Shown here: positions 47,266-56,864 of the stretch, piece after piece | How the letters are laid out: every line of letters begins with the position of its first letter | Position numbering within the stretch: position 1 is the first letter of the stretch | DNA from: Anaerolineaceae bacterium | Lineage (GTDB): Bacteria; Chloroflexota; Anaerolineae; Anaerolineales; Anaerolineaceae | Reading direction: 5' to 3' | Assembly: GCA_030653365.1 (NCBI GenBank) | Contig: JAURZL010000005.1 | Location: 124,001-188,000, forward strand | DNA: 64,000 nucleotides | Position numbers and translations under genes: made by a program | Notes under the pieces: model-generated | Database searches by the model: none | Told to the model about the DNA's origin: nothing | What the model saw: the letters and a program-made list of their open reading frames with translations, nothing else

Positions 47266-48519
47266 TTATTTTCCTTCCGGGTAAAAATCTCGCAGCACTT
47301 GACTGCGCTCTGCAACTTTCAGCGCATGGAAAATGTCAGCTGTCCATTTGGCCAGACTTTCTCCAACCTGCGAGAGAACATTCGGGGATAGCTGCCATAA
47401 CTCGGTTTTATATAAACCCCAGGCAGCCCAGCGCGCCTGATAAAAGCGTTGTGCCTCGGAGAGTTCTTCTGATTTTTCAAGTTGATCACCTTCAGCCCCA
47501 TGGGTTGTGGATACCAGCTCGGCCTTCATTTGATTCCGCAAAGCCTGTGGAAAGGCTGGGTGATCGAAGAGAATATTCTGAATCTGGGTTGCCAGATGAA
47601 CCTCGATGACGCCAACGGCGGGTAATTGGGCCAGGTCTTCCATCCTAAGGGTGGAGGCACCATGCTGCACCAATCCTGACCATCCGAACTGGCGTGCCTG
47701 CTCTGACAGCCTGGCAATTAAATCGAAATCGACAATCATCCGGCCGGTTGTTCCATCCGGTAGGACGATGCCACTATGCGTGGTGCCTGTTTGCGCACTG
47801 ATTTTATCCAGACCGGAGATATTTCCCTGTAAGTGTTTTTGCAGCTCACCCTGAAAGGCAATCAGGTCTTCGACGGAGGTGTTGCGACCACCAATTTCGC
47901 CGACCTCACCCCCGAGCGCGATGTGAATCGTGCGGGGTTGCGCTTTCCGAAGGGTCTCGATCAATTGCGCTGTGATCTTTGCATTGGGGGCATGGAATCC
48001 AGCCAGGGAGTCCGACTGACTGTCATATAAATGCGAACCATCGATATCGAGCTGGTAAAAGCCGGTTTCGATTACCTCAACAGCCAATTCTTCCAGCCTG
48101 ATCAAATCATCCGCGGAATCGAGATTGAAATGGTCTCCCTGCAAAAAGACCGGACCCTGATATCCTTCCTGATAAGCAGCCGCCATTACCATGGCAGCAT
48201 ATTCCTCAAACGTCTGATCACAACCGGAAGACTCGGAGGGAGCTAGTTCAAAGATGATCGGACCGCAGTTCAGCTGGATAGCTGTCCGCCAGATGGATCG
48301 CGCCAGTGGGTAGGTAAGGCCACGCACATTGAAAGCCGGAATGGTAATAGGAGGCAGCTCTCCGCGTCCGAGCGCCTGATAAACCGGAGCGATCGAAGCA
48401 GGATAAAGACCTTTTTCCCAGATAAAGTTTAGAATACGGATGGCAATTGGTTTGCGATTTTCGCGGGCTGCCAAAGCAAGGCTGAGTATATCCTTTTCAA
48501 GAGTAGCATCTGAACTCAT
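47266..48519 (-). CDS. Class II ketose-bisphosphate-aldolase-like protein
   Basis: A 417-residue TIM-barrel aldolase-like protein. The zinc His region is GDHFNLDS, and VQHGASTL matches the later metal and substrate loop of class II fructose/tagatose aldolases. It is longer than the usual 280-350 residues at both ends. Neighbours suggest it cleaves the phosphorylated ketose made by the isomerase and kinase. Confidence 0.83.
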   Translation of the reverse strand: MSSDATLEKDILSLALAARENRKPIAIRILNFIWEKGLYPASIAPVYQALGRGELPPITIPAFNVRGLTYPLARSIWRTAIQLNCGPIIFELAPSESSGCDQTFEEYAAMVMAAAYQEGYQGPVFLQGDHFNLDSADDLIRLEELAVEVIETGFYQLDIDGSHLYDSQSDSLAGFHAPNAKITAQLIETLRKAQPRTIHIALGGEVGEIGGRNTSVEDLIAFQGELQKHLQGNISGLDKISAQTGTTHSGIVLPDGTTGRMIVDFDLIARLSEQARQFGWSGLVQHGASTLRMEDLAQLPAVGVIEVHLATQIQNILFDHPAFPQALRNQMKAELVSTTHGAEGDQLEKSEELSEAQRFYQARWAAWGLYKTELWQLSPNVLSQVGESLAKWTADIFHALKVAERSQVLRDFYPEGK

Positions 48520-48522
48520 TTG

Positions 48523-49677
48523 TTACAACCTTTCACTGATCCAATGACTTTTGGTAGCGTTCTGAATGGCAATTTCATTCAATTCGAGACCCAGGCCAGG
48601 TTTGTCATTCAATCCGATGGTGCCATCTGCATCCACGCGGAATGGCTCGGCGAGCATGAAATCGCGCGCTTCCACCGTCCAGCTGGGGGGATCAACCGGG
48701 AATTCGAACCAGGGGCAATTCGGTACCGAAGCTGCCAGTTGAAGATTGGCTGCCAGACCAATCCCATTCGACCAGGTATGCGGGATAAATTTTTTGAAGG
48801 CCATTTCTGCCAGGCTGGCGACCTTGCGCAACTGGAAGATACCCTCGGAGAAGGCTGCATCCGCCTGGATGATATCGTAGCAATTCATATCAACCAGCAT
48901 CTTGTATTCATGCAAACCAATGTTGAGTTCACCACCTGCGATCGGGATATCCACTTCCGCTGCCAGTTGAGCCAATTGGTGATAGTTATAGCGCGGTAGT
49001 GGTTCTTCGACCCACAGGACTTTTAAATCCTGCATGGCACGTGCGATCGTGAGCGCATCATTATAGCTCCAGGCACCTATCGGTTTGGGAGAGGGCATCA
49101 CGTGCGCCTGGTTGGCATCCACCATCAGGTCAATCTGATCTCCGAACACCGAACGTACGTGCTCTACCAACGCAATGTCTTCCTTAATCGTAGGGCGGCG
49201 CAATCGTAGTTTGAAAGCTTTCATCCCGGTGCTGCGCAAGAGGTGGATCCGTTCAATTTGTTCTTCAAAGGAGGGTACTTCTGCCAGGCTGGCATAGGCC
49301 GGCATTCGATTCTGGAATCCTCCCCACAGACGATAGACTGGCTGGTTGGTGACCTTGCCGATGATATCCCAGAGTGCCATTTCGAATGCCCAGGGGTAAC
49401 TGCCATCACGGGCGGCCACCCGCAGGTAGGGACTGATCTGTTCGACCATAAAGGGATCTTTTCCGAGGATATAGGGGGCGACCAGGTCGGCGAAGGTATT
49501 GATGCCCAGCATCCCGACTTCGGGACCAGCCCCAACCCCACTCACGCCTTCATCGGTATGAACCCGCAGGAGGGTGCAATTGGTGGTGGTGAAAACACGG
49601 CCAGGTGCCCATGCCGGGCGTAGGGGAGCTGGTAGTGGGTATTCGATCAGACTACATTCGATTTGCGTTATTTTCAT
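48523..49677 (-). CDS. Enolase-superfamily dehydratase/racemase (mandelate-racemase group)
   Basis: A 384-residue enolase-superfamily enzyme. Visible active-site residues: Lys156-x-Arg158 (FKLRLR), Asp187 (VDANQ), Glu224 (WVEEP), Glu250 (AGGE), Asp273 (QADAAF) and His300 (IPHTW), the latter two forming the Asp-His dyad of the mandelate-racemase group. It likely dehydrates a sugar acid. ATG 49677 has GAGG upstream; a TTG 15 bases earlier is less likely. Confidence 0.89.
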   Translation of the reverse strand: MKITQIECSLIEYPLPAPLRPAWAPGRVFTTTNCTLLRVHTDEGVSGVGAGPEVGMLGINTFADLVAPYILGKDPFMVEQISPYLRVAARDGSYPWAFEMALWDIIGKVTNQPVYRLWGGFQNRMPAYASLAEVPSFEEQIERIHLLRSTGMKAFKLRLRRPTIKEDIALVEHVRSVFGDQIDLMVDANQAHVMPSPKPIGAWSYNDALTIARAMQDLKVLWVEEPLPRYNYHQLAQLAAEVDIPIAGGELNIGLHEYKMLVDMNCYDIIQADAAFSEGIFQLRKVASLAEMAFKKFIPHTWSNGIGLAANLQLAASVPNCPWFEFPVDPPSWTVEARDFMLAEPFRVDADGTIGLNDKPGLGLELNEIAIQNATKSHWISERL

Positions 49678-49688
49678 GGATTCCTCTT

Positions 49689-50393
49689 TCAATCGTTGTT
49701 GGTTAGTTGCATGGCTCCCAACAAGAGTTGGGCACCTTCCTGAATATGTTCCTGGAGGTAAGCTGAAGCGATCTCAAATTCTCCGGCTCGCATCAAATAG
49801 ACAAGTTTGGCATGTCGTTCTGACAGTCCCTCATAAGAGGGATAATGACTGCTGACGGTATAAATCACCATTGTGATCTGGGTTGACATCTGTTCCCAGA
49901 TGCGAATTGTGCGCTGTAAGCCGGATAAATTCATGAGAGTTCGATGGAATTGATTATCCAGAGAAGCGCCTTGCAAGCGGTCCTCCTTTTTTTCAAGGAA
50001 TATCATTTGTGTCACGATTTTCTCCAGTGGTGCGAGCATTCTCTTGTTGTGTTGGATCATGATCTCTTTTAATGCTATTGTCTCAAGCGCGGAGCGCAGC
50101 TGATAAATTTCTTCGACATCATCAGCTGTCAGGTTGACGACAAAGGATCCTTTGGTGGGAATGATTTCCACCAGGCCATCCTGCGCCAGACGGCGAATCG
50201 CTTCGCGAATGGATACTCGACTGACAGAGAGCTGATCAGCCAGGGGTTGTTCAACGAGATGCTGTCCAGGTTTAATCTGACGGGTGAGAATGGCATGCGA
50301 GAGATTCTGGTAAACCTGGTCCGCCAAAAGAGTCTGGGTTTTGATCGGCGTCAGAGTTTGTTGCCAAGTGGTTGTTTCTGGAATTCTTGCCAT
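49689..50393 (-). CDS. GntR-family (FadR-type) transcription regulator
   Basis: A 234-residue regulator. The winged-helix N-terminus (LADQVYQNLSHAILTRQIKPGQHL ... VSIREAIRRLAQDGLVEI) is typical of GntR, and the all-alpha C-terminal ligand domain (about 90-225) fits the FadR/FCD type. AAGGAAG precedes the ATG. It sits inside the GH31 operon and is the best candidate for binding the palindrome at 52693-52726. Confidence 0.92.
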   Translation of the reverse strand: MARIPETTTWQQTLTPIKTQTLLADQVYQNLSHAILTRQIKPGQHLVEQPLADQLSVSRVSIREAIRRLAQDGLVEIIPTKGSFVVNLTADDVEEIYQLRSALETIALKEIMIQHNKRMLAPLEKIVTQMIFLEKKEDRLQGASLDNQFHRTLMNLSGLQRTIRIWEQMSTQITMVIYTVSSHYPSYEGLSERHAKLVYLMRAGEFEIASAYLQEHIQEGAQLLLGAMQLTNND

Positions 50394-50423
50394 AGGACTT
50401 CCTTTTTTTTATAGAAAGAGAGA

Positions 50424-52673
50424 TTAAGTAAATCGTACCTGATACGATTGATGCTTTTGCGTGAAGAAGCGATAATGGTCGGGATCGCCATTAAGACTGG
50501 TGGTGTGGATGGGTAGGGAAGCACCACAATAGTCAACCACATTAACGGTTCGGGTTGTTGAACGCATCATTCGCACTGAAACACAACGGGACGTGGGATG
50601 TGAGTCAATCACCAGGATTTGTTGTCCTTCGTTCCAGGTAAATCGGGATCCATCATACATTTGGAAGTTGCCGTCTGCCCCTGGGTAAATTTGAAGACGT
50701 AAGTCATTGCCTGCCACTTTAATTGCTGGTTCGTCCGTTACGGGCAGTAGCGTGTCTGCGGAAGGATCCAGCAGGGGAATGATCGCACCGGCACGAGCAA
50801 AGACTGGGATATAGTCGATATCGGCTTTCACCTGGATACTATCACCACCTGTAAACAATTTACCTTCCCAAAAATCCCGCCATTGACCAGAAGGAAGCTG
50901 CACATTCCAGACTTCACTGTGGCTGGAATAAACAGGCGATACCAGCAAATCCTCCCCAAAACAATACTGCAATTCGTTGTCTATTTGCCAGATGGAAGAT
51001 TCATCCGGGAATGCAAATGCCATCGCCTGGACGATCGGAACACCTGATTTTGATGCTTTGAGAGCATGCGTATAGATATAAGGAAACAAATCCATATGAA
51101 CGCGGGCATAGCGGCGATACAGATCCAAAATCCAGGGGGAATACTTCCAGGGTTCACGACAGCCGAGACCATGCAATTGCATGATCGGCAAAAAAGCACC
51201 GAATGCAATCCAGCGGGCAAAGACTTTTTCGGTAGGGGTTCCAAAATATCCGCCAATATCGCTGGCATAGAAGGGAAACCCGGAAAGTCCGGCGTTTTGA
51301 GCGGCTTTGATCACGCTGGGAAACCCGGTCGCCGGTCCGAAATCTGAACTCTGATCACCGCCGAACAATGCGCAATAGGGTTGTGAGCCATCCCAGGCGG
51401 AGCGGGCCAACAAAATTCCATGGGTATGACGCTGCATGGCTTCGTACGTAACCTGATTATAGAGTTGGGGATACAGGTTATGCATTTCACGCCCAATCCT
51501 GCCATCAAAAAATACAGCATCGTCGGGTACCTGTTCCCCAAAATCTGTTTTAAAGCCATCAAAACCCATTTTCACCAGTTTCTCGATTTGAGATTGCCAC
51601 CAGGTAACCGTGGCTGGGTTGGTGAAATCCAGACAGGAACCCATAAATCCCGGGCTGTTGCCCAGGCGGTGTTCATAGGATTGTCCCGAAGGATCTTTGA
51701 TCAGATAACCCTGTTGGTCACAGAAGTCATAAATTTCCTGGTTGGCATCCGATTTGACGATCCAAGGACCCACCCAGATGACAATGCGATAACCCAGTTT
51801 ACGGGCTTCGCTGACCATGCCTTGCGGGTCAGGAAAATTTTCATTAAATTCGAAATCATTCAGTTGAGCTTGCCAGGCAGCATCGATTAATTTGACCGTG
51901 CCCGGTAGGTTTAATTGACGGGGTAAGCGCAGATCTTCTTCGACGGTTGATTGGGTTTCAACCGTCCAATCACGTGATTTCCAGGGTCCAAAGATCCAGG
52001 CAGGCGGTTGATAGAGAGGTTGCCCCAGTAATTGGGTGTAGCGGGTGAGTAACTCAGCAAATGGTGTCCCGGTCCAGAGCTGGAAGGAGAGCTGGTTGTT
52101 TTCAGTGCGGATGGAAATGACTGATGGATCATCATAGCAGGCCAGGCGTACTTTGGTGCGGTAAGATGTCAGCAGGCGCAAACCATATCCTGCGCTGGAC
52201 ATAAAAAAGGGGATTGGTTTGTAGGTCAATCCACCGGAGGCACCATTAATAACATACAGATCAATCTCCTGTCCACGCTGGTCGATGCGGTTGAAACGTT
52301 CTCCAAACCCCAGATAGTGCTCATCGGTCTGGGCTGCAAAATCGATCGCCAGGGCAGTGATAGATGCGTCATCGGCCAGCAGCTCTGCTAGTAGGAGATT
52401 ATCCTGCAATGTAACTGAGACACTTAATCGAATGTTTGTCTGGATGGGTGAAGAGAATTGCAGATGATATTTGCCATCCGTGGTTGTTAATTCTGTGATT
52501 TCCATATCAATCCAATTTCCATTTTTTCGAACCCTAACGGCTCGCCAATCAAACAACGGTAAAGGTGTTCCATCCTGGGTGATGTGTAATGAGAAGGGGC
52601 GAAGAATGACGGAAAGTTTTTTATTGGGAGAGAAGCTGGTACTGACTGATTCAAGGGTCGGTGAGGTTGTCAT
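50424..52673 (-). CDS. Glycoside hydrolase family 31 (alpha-xylosidase/alpha-glucosidase, YicI-like)
   Basis: A 749-residue cytoplasmic GH31 enzyme with no signal peptide. The nucleophile is Asp377 in GFKTDFGE, as in YicI, and the acid/base Asp is in FGGDQSSDF. Beta-domain regions flank the barrel. It is first in the operon and should release a sugar from an imported alpha-linked oligosaccharide. Alpha-xylosidase fits the KTDFGE context, but alpha-glucosidase is possible. Confidence 0.9.
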   Translation of the reverse strand: MTTSPTLESVSTSFSPNKKLSVILRPFSLHITQDGTPLPLFDWRAVRVRKNGNWIDMEITELTTTDGKYHLQFSSPIQTNIRLSVSVTLQDNLLLAELLADDASITALAIDFAAQTDEHYLGFGERFNRIDQRGQEIDLYVINGASGGLTYKPIPFFMSSAGYGLRLLTSYRTKVRLACYDDPSVISIRTENNQLSFQLWTGTPFAELLTRYTQLLGQPLYQPPAWIFGPWKSRDWTVETQSTVEEDLRLPRQLNLPGTVKLIDAAWQAQLNDFEFNENFPDPQGMVSEARKLGYRIVIWVGPWIVKSDANQEIYDFCDQQGYLIKDPSGQSYEHRLGNSPGFMGSCLDFTNPATVTWWQSQIEKLVKMGFDGFKTDFGEQVPDDAVFFDGRIGREMHNLYPQLYNQVTYEAMQRHTHGILLARSAWDGSQPYCALFGGDQSSDFGPATGFPSVIKAAQNAGLSGFPFYASDIGGYFGTPTEKVFARWIAFGAFLPIMQLHGLGCREPWKYSPWILDLYRRYARVHMDLFPYIYTHALKASKSGVPIVQAMAFAFPDESSIWQIDNELQYCFGEDLLVSPVYSSHSEVWNVQLPSGQWRDFWEGKLFTGGDSIQVKADIDYIPVFARAGAIIPLLDPSADTLLPVTDEPAIKVAGNDLRLQIYPGADGNFQMYDGSRFTWNEGQQILVIDSHPTSRCVSVRMMRSTTRTVNVVDYCGASLPIHTTSLNGDPDHYRFFTQKHQSYQVRFT

Positions 52674-52692
52674 GCGTTATCCTTTGAATAAG

Positions 52693-52726
52693 AATAATAG
52701 TATACGGTATACCGTATACTATTATT
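52693..52726. promoter_or_regulatory. Perfect 34-bp palindromic operator
   Basis: A perfect 34-bp inverted repeat containing three overlapping GTATAC sites (left, centre, right). GntR-type regulators are known to bind such TATAC-rich palindromes. It overlaps the -10 of the operon promoter and the transcription start, so binding would repress the GH31 operon. Confidence 0.82.
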
Positions 52727-52751
52727 ATAGTGAAACTCAATTGATTGTCAA
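52724..52751 (-). promoter_or_regulatory. Consensus promoter of the GH31 operon
   Basis: On the minus strand, TTGACA, 16 bases, TATAAT. The -35 lies just after the MazF-like stop codon and the operator starts within the -10. Confidence 0.82.
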
Positions 52752-52754
52752 TTA

Positions 52755-53099
52755 TCAGATGGAAATTTCCAACACCTCTGCCACAGCATTCAGGGTCAAT
52801 TTCAAGGTTTTTTCATCAATGATTCCTAATTGACGGATAAATCTATTTGTTGATACAGAGCGTATTTGGAAAAGGTCAATTGCAGAAATTTTTGTTATTC
52901 CTGTGTTTTGATTGGGTAGGATTTTAACCATCCAGGGAACCTGGGTATAATGCGGTTTCCACTCTGTGATTGGAGCGATAATTCTCAAAGGTAAAGTGCC
53001 AAGATCATTACTTGAAATTATGACTGCCGGTCTGGTTTTTTTAATTTCGGCACCAATAGTTGGATCAAGATTGATTAACCAGATCTCTCTACGCTTCAT
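52755..53099 (-). CDS. PemK/MazF-family toxin
   Basis: A 114-residue toxin of the type II endoribonuclease family. It begins MKRREIWLINLDPTIGAEIKKTRPAVII, with PLRIIAPITEW and FQIRSVS as family blocks. It cuts mRNA when free and is held by the antitoxin encoded just upstream, whose gene it overlaps by 11 bases. Confidence 0.92.
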   Translation of the reverse strand: MKRREIWLINLDPTIGAEIKKTRPAVIISSNDLGTLPLRIIAPITEWKPHYTQVPWMVKILPNQNTGITKISAIDLFQIRSVSTNRFIRQLGIIDEKTLKLTLNAVAEVLEISI

Positions 53100-53328
53100 C
53101 TATGAAATCCTCACCATCTAAAGCTGAAAAAGCAGTCAGGTTACTGTCCACGCGATATTCGTTTTCCATCAATTCAGCTGCTCTTCGTAATTTAAATTTC
53201 TTTTGATGGCTCACATAATCTCGAATTAATTCCCGGATGATTCCTGACATACTCGTATTTGCTTCTTTTGCTAATTTTTCAAGTTCCTGACGATCCCAGG
53301 GATCTAATAATATTTGAATCCGTTCCAT
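53089..53328 (-). CDS. Ribbon-helix-helix antitoxin
   Basis: A 79-residue antitoxin. The N-terminal ribbon-helix-helix (MERIQILLDPWDRQELEKLAKEANTSMSGIIREL) binds DNA, and the C-terminal tail wraps the toxin. ATG 53328 has GAGG at good spacing; the longer frame from 53352 lacks it. Ends overlap the toxin gene. Confidence 0.85.
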   Translation of the reverse strand: MERIQILLDPWDRQELEKLAKEANTSMSGIIRELIRDYVSHQKKFKLRRAAELMENEYRVDSNLTAFSALDGEDFIDEA

Positions 53329-53365
53329 TAATACCTCACAAAACATACACAATTATAATACACAT

Positions 53366-53394
53366 ATTATATATGTATATATTAATTGTGTCAA
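53366..53394 (-). promoter_or_regulatory. Consensus promoter of the toxin-antitoxin operon
   Basis: On the minus strand TTGACA, exactly 17 bases, TATAAT: a perfect sigma-70-type promoter. ACACAATTA and TAATTGTGT (53347-53392 region) form an inverted repeat around it, fitting autoregulation by the antitoxin. Confidence 0.85.
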
Positions 53395-53462
53395 ATCAAA
53401 TTAATTTAAAAGATACTGAAAAGATATATCGATGATTTTCCAGAAAAAATTTATTGTCAAGA

Positions 53463-54362
53463 CTATCTTCCAGGCATCAGGGCCAGCAAAGCTCGATACC
53501 CAATTACCTGAAAACCCTCATTTTTCAGAAATTCGCTCATTTGCACATCCATAAACACATCAAAATCTGCCACTCTTCCCTGCCAATCGGGGGAGATGGC
53601 ACGCGCTTCCGGGGTGTCCTTGCTGGGGTGGATGTAAAAATGACTGAGTCCTATTGGCAGGTTGGCCAGTGCTTGTTTGGCTTGCTGCATGCGGTTGGTA
53701 GGGTCATTCAGTTTGAGACCGGTAAAATGATCCAGCATCGGGTAGCCCTGTTCTTCATAATTCTCGATAATCGTTGCCATTTTTTCGGATGATTCCAGGT
53801 CGAACCCACGATTCTGCCATTCCTGCGCACCCCAGCGGGGAATCATGGCTGGTAATCCAAATTGATAGGCGGTGCTCAAGTACACCTGCAGGAATTTGGG
53901 GTGAAGCACGGTCAGCATGTGTGCATCGACATGAGTGGGTTTCATCCCGGCGGCGATTGCCTGTTGAATTTGTGCTTCCAATTCAAGCGTGACTTCTTGC
54001 GCAGTGGCAAATTCCTGCGGTTCTTCGAATCTTTGATAAAAGAAACCCTGTTCATCTATCAGACCAGAAGCCCGGTCAACAGTTGAAAGTGGTGCCCAAC
54101 GATATGTCTTCCACTCGGAATTAAGCGTCAGATGGATGCCCAAATCTGTGCTCGGATGGGATTGATAATAATCCACGGCTGCTAAAAACCAGGGACAAGG
54201 AACCATCACCGCACCGCTGGAAATCCGGCTGGCTTCGTCCAGCTCGGCATAGGCGTCAATGGTCGCCTGACACATGCCAATATCATCGCTATGAATAATG
54301 ACCACACGATCGGTTGGGGAAAAACCGAGTTTTTTCAATACAGGATTTGGTGAATTTTTCAT
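53463..54362 (-). CDS. ChbG/HpnK-family carbohydrate deacetylase
   Basis: A 299-residue metal-dependent deacetylase of the YdjC/ChbG family, which removes acetyl from N-acetyl sugars such as chito-oligosaccharides. Asp-Asp and His motifs are HSDDIGMC, LGIHLTL and PTHVDAHM. It is last in the minus-strand amino-sugar cluster, 26 bases after a URO-D-like gene. The ribosome site is weak. Confidence 0.88.
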   Translation of the reverse strand: MKNSPNPVLKKLGFSPTDRVVIIHSDDIGMCQATIDAYAELDEASRISSGAVMVPCPWFLAAVDYYQSHPSTDLGIHLTLNSEWKTYRWAPLSTVDRASGLIDEQGFFYQRFEEPQEFATAQEVTLELEAQIQQAIAAGMKPTHVDAHMLTVLHPKFLQVYLSTAYQFGLPAMIPRWGAQEWQNRGFDLESSEKMATIIENYEEQGYPMLDHFTGLKLNDPTNRMQQAKQALANLPIGLSHFYIHPSKDTPEARAISPDWQGRVADFDVFMDVQMSEFLKNEGFQVIGYRALLALMPGR

Positions 54363-54388
54363 AAATTTCTTTCAAAGGATTTAAGTTC

Positions 54389-55396
54389 TTAAAGCAATTG
54401 ATTATTCATTATTTCGATGAATGCCACCATATTTTCAAGTGAGACATCTCCTTCGACAGCATGTGCTGGGGAGAAAATGTAATTACCTTTTTCCCCAGAT
54501 TCAAGTAATTTCAAGGTTTCTTTATGAACATCTTCAACTATTCCATAAGGTAAAGTTTTCTGGGTGGAAAGTCCACCATGAAAAGTAAGTTTACCTCTAT
54601 ATTGTTGGATTAATGAATGCACATCCATCACTTCGGGTTGGAATGGATTGAAACAATCAACACCGATTTCGACCAAATCAGGAAACAACTCATCAACATC
54701 TCCACAGGAATGAATGAAAACAAATTTCCCAGCATCTTTCACAGTTTTATACAAACGTTTGATTGCTGGATAAATAAATTTCTTCCAGAGTTTTGGTCCC
54801 ATTTGTAGTCCATGCTGTTGACCCCAATCATCTCCAAAATATACTGCATCTATATCATATTTTAAAGCTTCTTGTATCTGTGCAATATTATAATCAACGA
54901 TCGTATTGAATAAATCATTAACAAAATCAGGATTATCCATCATGTCCATGAAAAGGTTCTCCATTCCGCGCAATGTCCAGGCTCGCTCAAATAAGGAGAA
55001 ACTAATATCAAAAATACGAAAACAATCGCTGTAAAGTTTAATTTTCTGTTCAATAGTTGAAAAGATATAAGGATCACAAGGATCAGGGAAGCTATATCCT
55101 TTTAAGGTAGGTGAAGATAATATTATTCCATGAATAATTCCAATATCCTTATCGACAGAACGATCCCAAACCACACCAAAATGATCCTGCACCAATCCAT
55201 CTCCAACATCAATATAGTAATTCCATGCATTACTGAGATAAACGATGTGATTGTTAATCGCCGTGTCTAAATCATCTGATTGGAGATGGTTTTTAAGTTT
55301 TTCGGAAGCCTCCATTGTAAAACCGATGGACCAGGGAACATACGGAGGTTGTTGGTGATTTAATACCTGGATAATGACTTCTCTTTTTGATTCCAT
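54389..55396 (-). CDS. URO-D superfamily protein, methyltransferase-like (paralogue 1)
   Basis: A 335-residue TIM-barrel protein. His229-Ser-Cys231-Gly in FVFIHSCGDVDEL with a later Cys (GVDCFNPFQ) fits the zinc-binding H-x-C...C motif of MtaA/CmuA-type methyltransferases. DDWGQQHGLQMGPKLWKKFI is a typical family block. It lies in an operon with GH4 and ChbG and lacks a corrinoid partner, so its role is probably in sugar or glycoside metabolism. Confidence 0.82.
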   Translation of the reverse strand: MESKREVIIQVLNHQQPPYVPWSIGFTMEASEKLKNHLQSDDLDTAINNHIVYLSNAWNYYIDVGDGLVQDHFGVVWDRSVDKDIGIIHGIILSSPTLKGYSFPDPCDPYIFSTIEQKIKLYSDCFRIFDISFSLFERAWTLRGMENLFMDMMDNPDFVNDLFNTIVDYNIAQIQEALKYDIDAVYFGDDWGQQHGLQMGPKLWKKFIYPAIKRLYKTVKDAGKFVFIHSCGDVDELFPDLVEIGVDCFNPFQPEVMDVHSLIQQYRGKLTFHGGLSTQKTLPYGIVEDVHKETLKLLESGEKGNYIFSPAHAVEGDVSLENMVAFIEIMNNQLL

Positions 55397-55484
55397 TTGA
55401 TCATTTGTCCTCCTTTCATTATGAAATTGCTTTTTTCACCATCTCTACTCGTGTTTTTTCCAATGAAGTTATTCTTCAATGGAT

Positions 55485-56816
55485 TTAAACCTTGTGTTGT
55501 TTAAACTGTGGAAGATACGACTTATGTTGGGTGAAAAGGTCATTCGTCATCTGGCGAATTTCAGAAAGTGATAGCACGGCAGCGCTGAGTGGATCATGAC
55601 AGATCGCACGGTAGATCATGGTTGGATCACCTGCCAAAGAGCCTTCGATTGCCATCTCTTCAATCCCACTGGACAAAGCCGTCAGCAGGGAGAGCTCTGA
55701 TGGCAGTGCACCAACATGGACTGGGTGAAGCCCAGCTTTATCCACAAAGACTGGTACTTCCACACAGGCGCCTAATGGAAGATTGGTGATTAGATGCATG
55801 TTAGGCACATTGCCATTAAATTGGAAAGGTTCACCGCCTTTGAGTGCATTGATAATATATGCAGCGTATTCGTGCCCACGTGTCAAATCATCACCGGTGA
55901 CCTCTTTTGCCAATTGTACTTTGACGCCATCTTTCCAGGTTTTTTCGGTCTTCTGGTACTCTTTAAGGATGTAGGCATATTCGCCAGGGTTCCAGCCGAT
56001 ACCATGTGTGCAGTATTTCTCGATCAGGTCCGGGTGTTTTCGGAACCACCAATTGTATTCAGAATTATGTCCACTGGATTCGGTTACGTATTTTCCTAAT
56101 GCCAGGAACATTTCGTTGCGGACAATTTCTTCATTGTAAACTTCTGGGCGTTCTGTGATGGCTTCCTCTATCAAAGGGTAGGCATCTTTACCTTTCCATT
56201 TGTATTCAAGGTACCAGGCCAGGTGATTGATACCCGCACAGACATAATTAATTTCCTCAATGGGTGCGCCAATCCAATCTGCCAGCATCATGGCGGTACC
56301 CTGCACTGAGTGGCATAAACCGGTTACCCTCATAAAAGTCTGGCGTTGGATAGCACCAATCAACATTGCCATCGGATTGGTGTAATTAAGCAGAATGGCG
56401 TTTGGGCAATATTTTTCCATATCACGCACAATTTCCATCATTGGATTGATTGTGCGAAGGAAACGGAAAATCCCGGCTGGTCCCCGTGTGTCGCCCACGT
56501 TGATATCAACACCATAGCGCTTAGGGATTTCAATATCATGCCGCCAGATATCTGTGTTTCCTGCCAGAATGGTGGTCAACACTACATCCGATTCTTTTAA
56601 TGCTTCCACCCGGTTAAGCGTTGCAATCACACTTGCAGGATAATTCCCCACTTTGATTAACTTGTCAACACTCTGATGAGAAAATGCCAATCGCTCCGGG
56701 TCAATATCCATTAAAGCAATCTGCGCATCCTCCAGTAGTGGAAAAGTGAGGATATCCCGCACCAGCGTTGTGGTAAATCCAAGACTACCCGCTCCAATAA
56801 AAGTAATCTTTGTCAT
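55485..56816 (-). CDS. Glycoside hydrolase family 4, alpha-galactosidase/galacturonidase type
   Basis: A 443-residue NAD- and metal-dependent GH4 enzyme. NAD loop [19 protein letters not shown], metal Cys in GLCHSVQGT, and [10 protein letters not shown]. The CHSVQGT context matches MelA/LplD-type enzymes acting on alpha-galactosides or galacturonides. AGGAGGAAATTG precedes the ATG. It sits between two URO-D-like genes and differs from the 6-phospho type at 36292. Confidence 0.9.
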   Translation of the reverse strand: MTKITFIGAGSLGFTTTLVRDILTFPLLEDAQIALMDIDPERLAFSHQSVDKLIKVGNYPASVIATLNRVEALKESDVVLTTILAGNTDIWRHDIEIPKRYGVDINVGDTRGPAGIFRFLRTINPMMEIVRDMEKYCPNAILLNYTNPMAMLIGAIQRQTFMRVTGLCHSVQGTAMMLADWIGAPIEEINYVCAGINHLAWYLEYKWKGKDAYPLIEEAITERPEVYNEEIVRNEMFLALGKYVTESSGHNSEYNWWFRKHPDLIEKYCTHGIGWNPGEYAYILKEYQKTEKTWKDGVKVQLAKEVTGDDLTRGHEYAAYIINALKGGEPFQFNGNVPNMHLITNLPLGACVEVPVFVDKAGLHPVHVGALPSELSLLTALSSGIEEMAIEGSLAGDPTMIYRAICHDPLSAAVLSLSEIRQMTNDLFTQHKSYLPQFKQHKV

Positions 56817-56864
56817 CTATCAATTTCCTCCTGGCATTGAAAAATTATTTCATTATTCCTGCTT

